DNA of 14,664 nt from EsbW-18 sp964634615 (lineage in GTDB: Bacteria; Patescibacteriota; Minisyncoccia; Phycocordibacterales; EsbW-18): assembly GCA_964634615.1 (NCBI GenBank), contig CAZWLQ010000018.1, positions 1-14,664 of the forward strand. The letters run 5' to 3'. The translations under genes and the position numbers were made by a program. Positions 6,948 through 12,827 of this stretch are shown here, one piece after another; position 1 is the stretch's first letter; every line of letters starts with the position of its first letter. The notes below the pieces were generated by a model that did not search any database, had not been told where the DNA came from, and saw only the letters and a program-made list of their open reading frames with translations.

Positions 6948-6975
6948 AAAAAAGAGTGCGCAAGCACTCTTTTTC
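6948..6975 (-). terminator. tRNA terminator
   Basis: A near-perfect hairpin, AAAAAAGAGTGC with GCACTCTTTTTC around a GCAA loop, has A/T-rich arms, so on the minus strand it ends in a T run about 10 nt after the tRNA. The structure could also stop transcription on the other strand. Confidence 0.8.
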
Positions 6976-6984
6976 TAAACGCTG

Positions 6985-7058
6985 TCCGCCCGCTTGGATT
7001 CGAACCAAGGACCACTAAGGTATAAGCTTAGCGCTCTCACCAACTGAGCTACGGGCGG
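6985..7058 (-). tRNA. tRNA-Ile(UAU)
   Basis: The minus strand folds into a full cloverleaf: acceptor stem CCGCCCG/CGGGCGG, TA linker, D stem GCTC/GAGC with loop AGTTGGTGA, anticodon stem CTAAG/CTTAG with 7-nt loop CTTATAC, a 5-nt variable loop TGGTC, T stem CTTGG/CCAAG with loop TTCGAAT, and discriminator A. U33 is followed by TAT, so the anticodon is UAU and should read AUA (Ile). CCA is not encoded. Most bacteria read AUA with tRNA-Ile(CAU) modified to lysidine by TilS. AUA codons are in use nearby, for example in the ABC exporter. Confidence 0.9.
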
Positions 7059-7073
7059 GAATCGTCTAGGGAG

Positions 7074-7079
7074 ACTATA
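7074..7079 (-). promoter_or_regulatory. -10 box of tRNA-Ile
   Basis: TATAGT on the minus strand lies 15 nt before the mature 5' end of the tRNA. No good -35 was found. It is divergent from the ABC exporter promoter about 30 bp away. Confidence 0.45.
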
Positions 7080-7109
7080 TCATCGTTTTTAACACCGCAA
7101 GAATACTGG

Positions 7110-7115
7110 TATATT
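7110..7115 (+). promoter_or_regulatory. -10 box of ABC exporter, leaderless start
   Basis: TATATT ends 8 nt before the ATG at 7124. A TTAACA hexamer at 7089-7094 could be a -35, but its spacing is only 15 nt. There is no Shine-Dalgarno site. Confidence 0.5.
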
Positions 7116-7123
7116 CATTAAAC

Positions 7124-8905
7124 ATGCCAAGTGAGAACTCGGTCACAACAAGGCGCATTATTCAGGTCTTCCTACAATTTTTGAGGAAGCGCCCTCTTCC
7201 TTTCGTCGCCACAATTTTTTTGGTGGTATCTGCAACAATCGCGAACACCGTAGCGCCCCTATATTACAAAAAGTTTTTCGATGTGTTGGGTGGAGGGCAG
7301 GACGTTTCCCCGACACTTCTCGCAGTCGCGTTTTCAGCCCTTACCGCCGCTTTCTTTTTCAAGATTATTCGCTGGGTAGCGTGGCGTTTGAGTGAGGTGG
7401 TTGCAAACCCAATGGTCGGCAACATAATGGCCGATCTTTCCACATCGTCATACCAGAAGTTGATTAGGCATTCATACGAATTCTTCACCAATACGTTTGT
7501 TGGAACCGTCACGCGTCGTCTCGCACGCTTTTCAAGTTCATTCGAGGGGATTTTCGATGAACTGACGTATCAGCTCATTCCGCTCTTTCTTTCGAATATC
7601 ATCATCTTTTTCGTCGTGTATCAACGTTCTCCGTTGATCGCTTTCATTCTTTTTGTGTGGATGGCCATTTTGCTTTATGGAAACTACGCTGTCATTCGCT
7701 GGAAGCAGAAATATGAAGAGATGCGAAGCCAGGCCGACTCAAAAATGTCCGGCACACTATCGGACGGCGTCACCAACAGCACGACGATCAAGATTTTTTC
7801 TGGTTTTGAACATGAGCAGACGCTTTTTGAATCCGTTGTCGATTATGCCCGCAAGATACGCTTGTTCACATGGAGTATTGATGCCCTCATTCATTGCGTC
7901 CAAGGACTTCTTGGTATTCTTGTTGAAATCAGTGTCATGGTTGTTGCCTTCAAGTTGTATCGTGAACATACATTGACGCTCGGAGACTTCATACTTTTCC
8001 AAACCTATATCCTTACTCTCGTTGAGCAAATCTGGGGCTTTGGTCGTGTGATAAGGAACTTGTATAGATCGTTTGCAGACGCGAAGGAAATGGTAGAAAT
8101 TCTTGATAAACCATACGATGTTCAGGATGCACCAAATGGCTTGAAGCTTGAAGTGACAGAGGGGAAAATTGCATTTGAGCATGTGGCATTCAACTTCAAC
8201 GAAACGCGTTCAGTACTCAAGGATTTTTCACTCGCTATTGCACCACACGAGAAGGTTGCATTCGTCGGTCCATCAGGCGCAGGAAAAACGACGGTCACTA
8301 AACTTCTCTTCCGTTTCTATGATGTGACAGAAGGGCAGGTGCTGATTGATGGACAGAATATTGCGCACGTGACGCAGGAGAGTCTTCGTGACGCGATTGC
8401 CCTGGTGCCACAGGATCCGATTCTCTTCCACCGTTCACTCAAGGACAATATTCGCTATGGACGTCGCGATGCAACCGATGAGGAAGTCTATGAGGCGGCA
8501 AAGAAGGCACACTGTCATGAGTTCATCACATCACTTTCTGAAGGATATGACACCATGGTTGGTGAGCGTGGTGTGAAGCTCTCCGGTGGTGAGCGTCAGC
8601 GTGTCGCAATTGCACGAGCGATTTTGAAGAATGCGCCGATTCTTGTGTTGGATGAAGCGACATCAAGTCTCGACTCCGAATCCGAACATTTAATTCAAGA
8701 TGCATTGCAGACATTGATGGAAGGAAAGACGGTGATTGTTATTGCACACCGCCTCTCAACCGTTATTAAGATGGATCGCATTGTCGTGATTGAAAACGGA
8801 GACGTGCGTGCATCAGGGACACACGAACAGCTACTCAAAAAAGATACGTTGTATAAAAAGCTCTGGTCTATTCAGGCGGGAGGGTTTTTGAAAGACGCGG
8901 ACTAA
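7124..8905 (+). CDS. ABC exporter, fused membrane and ATPase domains
   Basis: This is a half-transporter of the type IV exporter fold (MsbA/multidrug-like) that works as a dimer and couples ATP hydrolysis to export of lipids, drugs, peptides or other substrates across the inner membrane. The 593-aa product has a membrane domain with hydrophobic segments near 26-46, 62-87, 150-167, 169-190, 255-278 and 285-305, then an ATPase domain with Walker A GPSGAGKTT (382-390), Q-loop in ALVPQDP, signature LSGGERQ (486-492), Walker B ILVLDE (Asp 510, catalytic Glu 511), D-loop SSLD and switch His 542. All catalytic residues are intact. It is monocistronic, divergent from tRNA-Ile, and convergent with the gene at 9472. 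The substrate cannot be inferred. A homodimer is possible because no partner gene is adjacent. Confidence 0.93.
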   Translation: MPSENSVTTRRIIQVFLQFLRKRPLPFVATIFLVVSATIANTVAPLYYKKFFDVLGGGQDVSPTLLAVAFSALTAAFFFKIIRWVAWRLSEVVANPMVGNIMADLSTSSYQKLIRHSYEFFTNTFVGTVTRRLARFSSSFEGIFDELTYQLIPLFLSNIIIFFVVYQRSPLIAFILFVWMAILLYGNYAVIRWKQKYEEMRSQADSKMSGTLSDGVTNSTTIKIFSGFEHEQTLFESVVDYARKIRLFTWSIDALIHCVQGLLGILVEISVMVVAFKLYREHTLTLGDFILFQTYILTLVEQIWGFGRVIRNLYRSFADAKEMVEILDKPYDVQDAPNGLKLEVTEGKIAFEHVAFNFNETRSVLKDFSLAIAPHEKVAFVGPSGAGKTTVTKLLFRFYDVTEGQVLIDGQNIAHVTQESLRDAIALVPQDPILFHRSLKDNIRYGRRDATDEEVYEAAKKAHCHEFITSLSEGYDTMVGERGVKLSGGERQRVAIARAILKNAPILVLDEATSSLDSESEHLIQDALQTLMEGKTVIVIAHRLSTVIKMDRIVVIENGDVRASGTHEQLLKKDTLYKKLWSIQAGGFLKDAD

Positions 8906-8944
8906 TCTGCCTACTAGCAGACGCGAAAGCAAGGCAAAACGATA

Positions 8945-8970
8945 CCCCGAACGTACATGCACGTTCGGGG
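8945..8970 (-). terminator. terminator of the 164-aa exported protein gene
   Basis: A perfect 10-bp stem, CCCCGAACGT / ACGTTCGGGG, with a 6-nt loop is followed on the minus strand by TATCGTTTTG. The plus-strand side lacks a T run, so it mainly serves the minus-strand gene. Confidence 0.7.
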
Positions 8971-8977
8971 CGGGTCG

Positions 8978-9472
8978 TCATCTCTTGAATGACGCAGAAG
9001 TAACCTCCGGATCCACCGATCTAACGAGAGGCAGGAGATCTTGTGGTCCAACGGGCTCTGATGGTGAAACGGTATGTGACGTATACGTGTCATACATATC
9101 TGACAATGCAAGAAGTTTTTCAAGCATCCTGCACTGATAGGCAATACGCGCGCGTTCATTGTGCGCCTGTAGCGCAACGACAAGTTCCTGGTCGCTCTGC
9201 TCTTTCCAGGTAACATCGTCTCCACGACAGTAAATCTCGTACTCACTTGTCTTGGTGACGCGAATCGTCGCGCTTGCGAACGGCCCACCGAAGTTTGAGA
9301 AGACGAAATGCTTGTCGGTACCAAAGACAGCCAGGCGCTGTGTTGTGTCGTACCAACGCGTGATTGCGTGGTTGTACTCACCCTGGGAAACCGAAATCTC
9401 AAGCGTAGGCACTTCGGATTCCGTAGGCGTTCCGAAGCTCGTCAACAAGGCAAGAAGAATCACCAGAATCAT
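8978..9472 (-). CDS. exported orphan protein, 164 aa
   Basis: I do not recognise a family. The N-terminus MILVILLALLTSFGTPTES is a short hydrophobic segment that looks like a signal sequence or anchor but lacks the usual positive residues before it. The body has a beta-like region (VPTLEISVSQGEYNHAITRWYDTTQRLAVFGTDKHFVFSNFGG) and a helical region (LVVALQAHNERARIAYQCRMLEKLLALSDMYDTY), with two cysteines. ATG 9472 is chosen over the in-frame GTG at 9478 because AAAGGA lies 6 nt upstream of the ATG but overlaps the GTG. It has its own promoter in the 81-nt gap after recG and its own terminator, so it need not depend on recG transcription. Confidence 0.7.
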   Translation of the reverse strand: MILVILLALLTSFGTPTESEVPTLEISVSQGEYNHAITRWYDTTQRLAVFGTDKHFVFSNFGGPFASATIRVTKTSEYEIYCRGDDVTWKEQSDQELVVALQAHNERARIAYQCRMLEKLLALSDMYDTYTSHTVSPSEPVGPQDLLPLVRSVDPEVTSASFKR

Positions 9473-9514
9473 CGTCACTCCTTTCTGCCGCCGGTTGGTA
9501 CTGCTCTAGCGCCG

Positions 9515-9543
9515 ATTGTGTTCCTCACGGCACAAAAGGTCAA
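9515..9543 (-). promoter_or_regulatory. promoter of the 164-aa exported protein gene
   Basis: On the minus strand TTGACC (9543-9538) is followed after exactly 17 nt by CACAAT (9520-9515), just downstream of the recG stop codon. The predicted 5' UTR is about 36 nt and carries the Shine-Dalgarno site. Confidence 0.6.
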
Positions 9544-9553
9544 TGATGCTACA

Positions 9554-12214
9554 TTACTCAAAATGAAGCTCTTCTCGAGAGGCGAGGGCCTGTGCAAGAA
9601 GAGGGTAGTGCGAGAGTTCGCGGTCTTTTGCGACGAGTGTCTGTGCCTCGTTTCGTGCGGCCTCAACCATTTTGATATTTTGCAGTGCTTCCATACCAAC
9701 GTCGGTGATGCCCCACTGTCGCGCGCCATACAATTCTCCTGCGCCACGAAGTGCGAGGTCGTGTTCAGCAAGCTCAAAACCGTTCGCTGCCTGTGTGAGT
9801 GCTTTCAAACGCTTGAGTGACATTTCGCCTTTGGTTTCGGTCAGAAGATAACAATATGCTTGGTCGGAACTTCGAAGCACGCGTCCGCGGAGCTGGTGGA
9901 GCTGAGAGAGACCGAAGCGCTCTGCGCCTTCGATGATAATTGAGGTGGCGTTTGGTACGTTCACACCCACTTCAACAACCGACGTCGCGACCAGAATGTC
10001 AATCGCACCATCAGAAAACTCTTTCATGGTTTTTTCTTTCGTCGTAGGTGTCATCTTGCCGTGGAGAATGCCAAGTTTGAATTCAGGAAACACCTCACGC
10101 TCGAGACGTCTTGCTTCCTCGGTTACCGATTTCGCACGAAGTGCCATTTCTTTTGCCGGATCCGGTTCATCAATACGTGGACAGATCACATACGCTTGCC
10201 GGCCAAGTTTTACGCGAGCTCGGATCGCCTCATACATTTCTTTTCGTGCGCCCGGTGTCACTAATGTGGTAATAATCGGTTTTCGTCCCGCCGGTTGTTC
10301 GTTGAGGAGTGTTAAGTCGAGGTCGCCGTAGACCGTGAGTGCGAGGGTGCGGGGGATTGGGGTTGCGGTCATACTCAGAAGATGCGGAATGAATGCGGAC
10401 TCACGCGGACCTGACGCGGAAGTAGTACGAGCACCTTCATATATGATACGTTCGATTTTCAAATCGTTTCCTCCGAAGTTTGCGAGAAGTGCAAGAGAGT
10501 ATTTCGAGCCCTTGAGATAGGACCATACTTGTTTCTTTTCGCGTGGTCCGAGAAATGGGAGTGATTTAAGTTCAAGAATGACCTTATCATCAATGACAAA
10601 ATCTGGTTGGTAGATCCCAACCTGTTTTTTTTGGTAAAAAACAGGAATGCGAACCTCACGGTTAAAACTCAACCCTCGTTTCTTGAATCCTTCCTCTAAA
10701 GCCCGCTGATAGATGACTTCCTTGTGTCCTAACCCCAATTCTTTCCGTACGTTAAAGAGAACATCTCGGATGATGTACGTGAGATCTTTATACAAAAGTT
10801 TCTCGGCCTCACTCGTTTTTGGTTTTTCTTCCGCGTTCTGTCCGCGTTCTGTCCGCTCGTGTCTGCGTACCAGCGCCATGCGCTGGTTGGTGCCGAAGCG
10901 ATGTTGCTCATCAATAATCACGTACGCGAGGTGTTTGAACTTCACCGACTTCTGAATCAAGGAGTGCGTTCCGATTAAGATTGGGATTTCGCCATTGGCG
11001 ACCCATTTAAGGAGTTGCGTGCGAGGGATATCGGTCCAGCCGTTCGGATTTACTTTCGAGGGGAACTTTTTGCATCCCGATGAGGTGATGAGGCCAATTT
11101 GGATTGGGAGATTGCGGAAGTATTCAATGAAGGATTCGAAATGTTGGGTCGCGAGGATTTCCGTTGGTGCCATGTATGCAACTTGGAGATTTCCGAAATC
11201 TTTGGTGGCATCGGGTCTGCTGGTGACAACCGCATGTGCGGTTACCGCAGCGACGAACGTCTTTCCTGAACCCACATCACCTTCAAGCAAGCGCGACATC
11301 GCGTGAGGCGACGAAAAGTCTTTGAGGATTGCTTCGATTGAACGCTCCTGTGCTCCGGTTGGTTTGAACGGAAAGCGTTTGGTGAAAATATCACGATGCT
11401 CGCGACTATCCGTGATGTTCCACGAGGGAAGCGCATCTGCTGCCGCACGTTCTTGCTGTCGCTTGAGTTGGATCAAAAATACTTCTTCAAACGCGAATCG
11501 TTTGCGTGCGGCTTTTGCGTCTTTCTCATCTTTCGGCGTATGAATCCAGAGAAGCGCGGTTTTCAGTGTCGGCAGGTTGTATCGCTTCAAAATATCTGCA
11601 GGAATCGGATCGTCGAGCGTATCGAGAAATGTGGTCGTGAGAATTTTTTGGAGTGCGTGGTAGAACCAGCGAGAGGTGACGCCTCGGCTCTCCGCGTACA
11701 CGGGCCATAGGCCCGTCGCGGACAGACGCAGACCGGACGCGGAAGGATCGGACGCGGATGAGTCGTCAGTAAAAAGTCCGGTAGGGGATGTTGGAATGAA
11801 TGAGCCGTGCGGGATTACTTCAATCTCCGGGTTCATCATTGAGCGACCACTGGTGCGCTCCGTTATTTTTCCTGACACCTTCACCGATGAACCTTCTGGA
11901 ATCATCTTTGCAATGTAGGGCTGGTGCAACCACGTGAGCGATACTTTGCCAGTGCCGTCGGTTAAGCTTCCTTGCGCCATCGGCCGTTTCGACTTCCATG
12001 ATTTTTTTGCGACGATTTTTCCCACCGTGCCGTAGAGTGTGACTTTCTCGTTCGCACCGGCTTCGATGATCGTCGTGCCTTCACCGAGCGTTCCATAGCG
12101 GACAGGGAAGTGATAGAGCAAATCCTCAATAGTTTTAACACCAAGCTTTGCGAGCGCTTTCTTGTGAAAGTCGTTTAGACGAAATGCCTCGGAGAGCGGG
12201 TCGGTCAGTTGCAT
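9554..12214 (-). CDS. recG: RecG helicase with inserted GxxExxY nuclease domain
   Basis: RecG reverses stalled replication forks and remodels recombination intermediates. Residues here count from the GTG at 12217 (887 aa); the ATG at 12214 is preferred and gives 886, against about 690 usually. The N-terminal helical part and OB wedge run to about 140. Then come the family's PVY...RGVTSRWFY segment, Walker A GDVGSGKT (313-320), motif Ia PTEILATQH, DEQH (436-439), SMTATPIPRT (615-624), motif V VATSVVEVGVNVPNAT, motif VI HQLRGRVLRSS (Leu 781 where Gly is usual) and the C-terminal GAGELYGARQWG region. The extra length is mostly residues about 453-609. These hold a whole GxxExxY PD-(D/E)XK domain with Gly 497, Glu 500, Tyr 503, Asp 539, Glu 549 and Lys 551 all present. 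A smaller Ser/Ala-rich insert is at 151-168. Confidence 0.93.
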   Translation of the reverse strand: MQLTDPLSEAFRLNDFHKKALAKLGVKTIEDLLYHFPVRYGTLGEGTTIIEAGANEKVTLYGTVGKIVAKKSWKSKRPMAQGSLTDGTGKVSLTWLHQPYIAKMIPEGSSVKVSGKITERTSGRSMMNPEIEVIPHGSFIPTSPTGLFTDDSSASDPSASGLRLSATGLWPVYAESRGVTSRWFYHALQKILTTTFLDTLDDPIPADILKRYNLPTLKTALLWIHTPKDEKDAKAARKRFAFEEVFLIQLKRQQERAAADALPSWNITDSREHRDIFTKRFPFKPTGAQERSIEAILKDFSSPHAMSRLLEGDVGSGKTFVAAVTAHAVVTSRPDATKDFGNLQVAYMAPTEILATQHFESFIEYFRNLPIQIGLITSSGCKKFPSKVNPNGWTDIPRTQLLKWVANGEIPILIGTHSLIQKSVKFKHLAYVIIDEQHRFGTNQRMALVRRHERTERGQNAEEKPKTSEAEKLLYKDLTYIIRDVLFNVRKELGLGHKEVIYQRALEEGFKKRGLSFNREVRIPVFYQKKQVGIYQPDFVIDDKVILELKSLPFLGPREKKQVWSYLKGSKYSLALLANFGGNDLKIERIIYEGARTTSASGPRESAFIPHLLSMTATPIPRTLALTVYGDLDLTLLNEQPAGRKPIITTLVTPGARKEMYEAIRARVKLGRQAYVICPRIDEPDPAKEMALRAKSVTEEARRLEREVFPEFKLGILHGKMTPTTKEKTMKEFSDGAIDILVATSVVEVGVNVPNATSIIIEGAERFGLSQLHQLRGRVLRSSDQAYCYLLTETKGEMSLKRLKALTQAANGFELAEHDLALRGAGELYGARQWGITDVGMEALQNIKMVEAARNEAQTLVAKDRELSHYPLLAQALASREELHFE
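10384..10422. repeat. GCGGA mini-repeat array, 3' side of RecG insert
   Basis: GCGGA occurs at 10384, 10395, 10405 and 10416, with periods of 11, 10 and 11 nt. On the coding strand it reads as TCCGC units and encodes the TTSASGPRESAF linker of RecG. It is the inverted counterpart of the array at 10829-10866. Confidence 0.75.
10829..10866. repeat. TCCGC mini-repeat array, 5' side of RecG insert
   Basis: TCCGC occurs at 10830, 10841 and 10852, with a variant TCTGC at 10862 (periods 11, 11 and 10). Its reverse complement matches the array at 10384-10422 in the form GCGGAC-N3/4-CGCGGAC-N4-CGCGGAAG. The two form imperfect inverted repeats of about 38 bp around the GxxExxY coding segment. Confidence 0.75.
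11691..11760. repeat. third GCGGA mini-repeat patch in recG
   Basis: Several GCGGA units (11718, 11739 and 11753) follow a hairpin-forming stretch, TCCGCG-TAC-ACGGGCC-ATA-GGCCCGT-CGCGGA (11691-11722). On the coding strand the unit part gives the Ser/Ala-rich insert SSASDPSASGLRLSATG. The hairpin's left arm overlaps codons of the conserved PVYAESRG segment, so part of that symmetry may be coincidence. Confidence 0.5.
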
Positions 12215-12220
12215 CACTCT

Positions 12221-12226
12221 ATTGTA
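12221..12226 (-). promoter_or_regulatory. -10 box of recG, leaderless start
   Basis: On the minus strand TACAAT ends 6 nt before the ATG at 12214 (3 nt before the alternative GTG at 12217). Transcription should begin on or beside the start codon. No Shine-Dalgarno site or clear -35 is present. Confidence 0.5.
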
Positions 12227-12278
12227 CAGGAGGCCGCATGAATTCTTTTTGAATTGATCCCGTAGTAGATTTTGTCAT

Positions 12279-12307
12279 TGCGGCTCCGCCGCAGCACCGT
12301 AAGGTGC
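12279..12307. repeat. tandem hairpin repeat in spacer
   Basis: Two adjacent palindromes, TGCGGCTCCGCCGCA (12279-12293) and GCACC-GTAA-GGTGC (12294-12307), form back-to-back hairpins between recG and the 85-aa gene. They resemble dispersed palindromic repeats that I recall from CPR and other bacterial spacers. No T tract follows, so they are not clear terminators. Confidence 0.45.
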
Positions 12308-12329
12308 GATGCCAAAACTCACTACCGGA

Positions 12330-12358
12330 TTGACGTTTTTCAGGTCGAGGCGTATGGT
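12330..12358 (+). promoter_or_regulatory. promoter of the 85-aa orphan gene
   Basis: TTGACG (12330-12335), exactly 17 nt, then TATGGT (12353-12358). The predicted 5' UTR is about 26 nt and contains the Shine-Dalgarno site. Confidence 0.65.
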
Positions 12359-12390
12359 ATCTGCAAACAGTTCCAATCAAGGAGATTCCA

Positions 12391-12648
12391 ATGGAAGATC
12401 AGACTCCGCTAGCGAAGCCAGATCGAATGAGGTTTCAGCTCGTGGTGAAGCCTGGTAAACATGAGTTTTTCTTTTCGGCGCGTACTTTCGATGAGGCGTT
12501 CGAAAAGACGAAGGTCTACCTTCGACGGCTCGAACAATCACTGAGAGCAAAGGGTTTTCGCAAGAGGCGTTGGGCACTCTTGTTTACTCGCGATCGTGAT
12601 CCGTTCGTCCTCGACATGTTTGAGATCTCACCCGAGTTCTGGAAGTAG
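12391..12648 (+). CDS. orphan protein, 85 aa, Shine-Dalgarno-led
   Basis: I do not recognise this protein. It is small, basic and aromatic-rich: an N-terminal segment predicted as strands (MRFQLVVKPGKHEFFFSARTF), a helix (DEAFEKTKVYLRRLEQSLRAKG), then basic and strand-like parts (FRKRRWALLFTRDRDPFVLDMFEISPEFWK). There is no membrane segment. AAGGAG at 12379-12384 is 6 nt before the ATG. With its own promoter and a perfect hairpin terminator it is a self-contained unit. Lysine is AAG in 7 of 8 cases and AGA/AGG make up 3 of 11 Arg codons. Function unknown; the small basic alpha/beta shape would suit a nucleic-acid or protein-binding role, but that is only a guess. Confidence 0.75.
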   Translation: MEDQTPLAKPDRMRFQLVVKPGKHEFFFSARTFDEAFEKTKVYLRRLEQSLRAKGFRKRRWALLFTRDRDPFVLDMFEISPEFWK

Positions 12649-12668
12649 TGAATTCTTTGGCTCTAGTC

Positions 12669-12694
12669 AACCGCGACCGTAAGGTCGCGGTTTT
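12669..12694 (+). terminator. rho-independent terminator
   Basis: A perfect 10-bp stem, AACCGCGACC / GGTCGCGGTT, with a GTAA loop runs into TTTT. It ends the 85-aa gene transcript. Confidence 0.85.
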
Positions 12695-12698
12695 CCTA

Positions 12699-12719
12699 CG
12701 GAACGGGGCTTTGACTTTT
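12699..12719 (+). repeat. 21-nt direct repeat, copy 1
   Basis: These 21 bases (from CGGAACGGGG to TTGACTTTT) recur exactly at 13801-13821. This copy carries the -35-like TTGACT of the next gene. The second copy is the 3' arm and tail of that gene's terminator. Confidence 0.8.
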
Positions 12720-12739
12720 GTATACAGCGGGAGCATGCT
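12711..12739 (+). promoter_or_regulatory. promoter region of the 311-aa orphan gene
   Basis: TTGACT (12711-12716) is followed after 17 nt by a weak CATGCT (12734-12739). A better -10 by sequence, TATACA at 12721-12726, is too close to that -35 but would suit the -10-only style seen elsewhere in the window. Either gives a 5' UTR of about 80-95 nt. Confidence 0.4.
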
Positions 12740-12824
12740 TCGAACCAGACTGGTTCATTGTGAGCCGGCAACCAATCAACAGCACGCGGGCCTAGAAAAC
12801 CCGGTGCCAGCTGTAGGAGGCTGA
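12735..12824 (+). CDS. possible 29-aa leader peptide
   Basis: A short frame starts 8 nt after the TATACA box, the same geometry as the leaderless genes. It reads MLRTRLVHCEPATNQQHAG, then LENPVPAVGG, and its stop lies 3 nt before the ATG of the 311-aa gene, so its last codons cover that gene's Shine-Dalgarno site. It could be a leader peptide that couples or gates translation. No codon repeat typical of attenuators is seen, and chance is a real alternative. Confidence 0.25.
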   Translation: MLRTRLVHCEPATNQQHAGLENPVPAVGG

Positions 12825-12827
12825 TCA

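Noticed and set aside
6796..6978. 60-aa reading frame on the + strand starting with GTG
   Set aside because: It starts inside the nested inverted repeat and runs into the tRNA terminator; it has no ribosome-binding site and a composition with no protein-like pattern.
8914..9402. 162-aa reading frame on the minus strand
   Set aside because: It overlaps the 164-aa exported protein gene in another frame and passes through its terminator.
10384..10866. Intein in recG
   Set aside because: The insert lacks the splice-junction residues (Cys/Ser at the start, His-Asn plus Cys/Ser/Thr at the end) and Hint-domain blocks. It is a plain GxxExxY domain joined by linkers.
10384..10866. CRISPR array from the 10-11 nt spaced GCGGA units
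   Set aside because: Units and spacers are far too short, and the tracts lie within an open reading frame.
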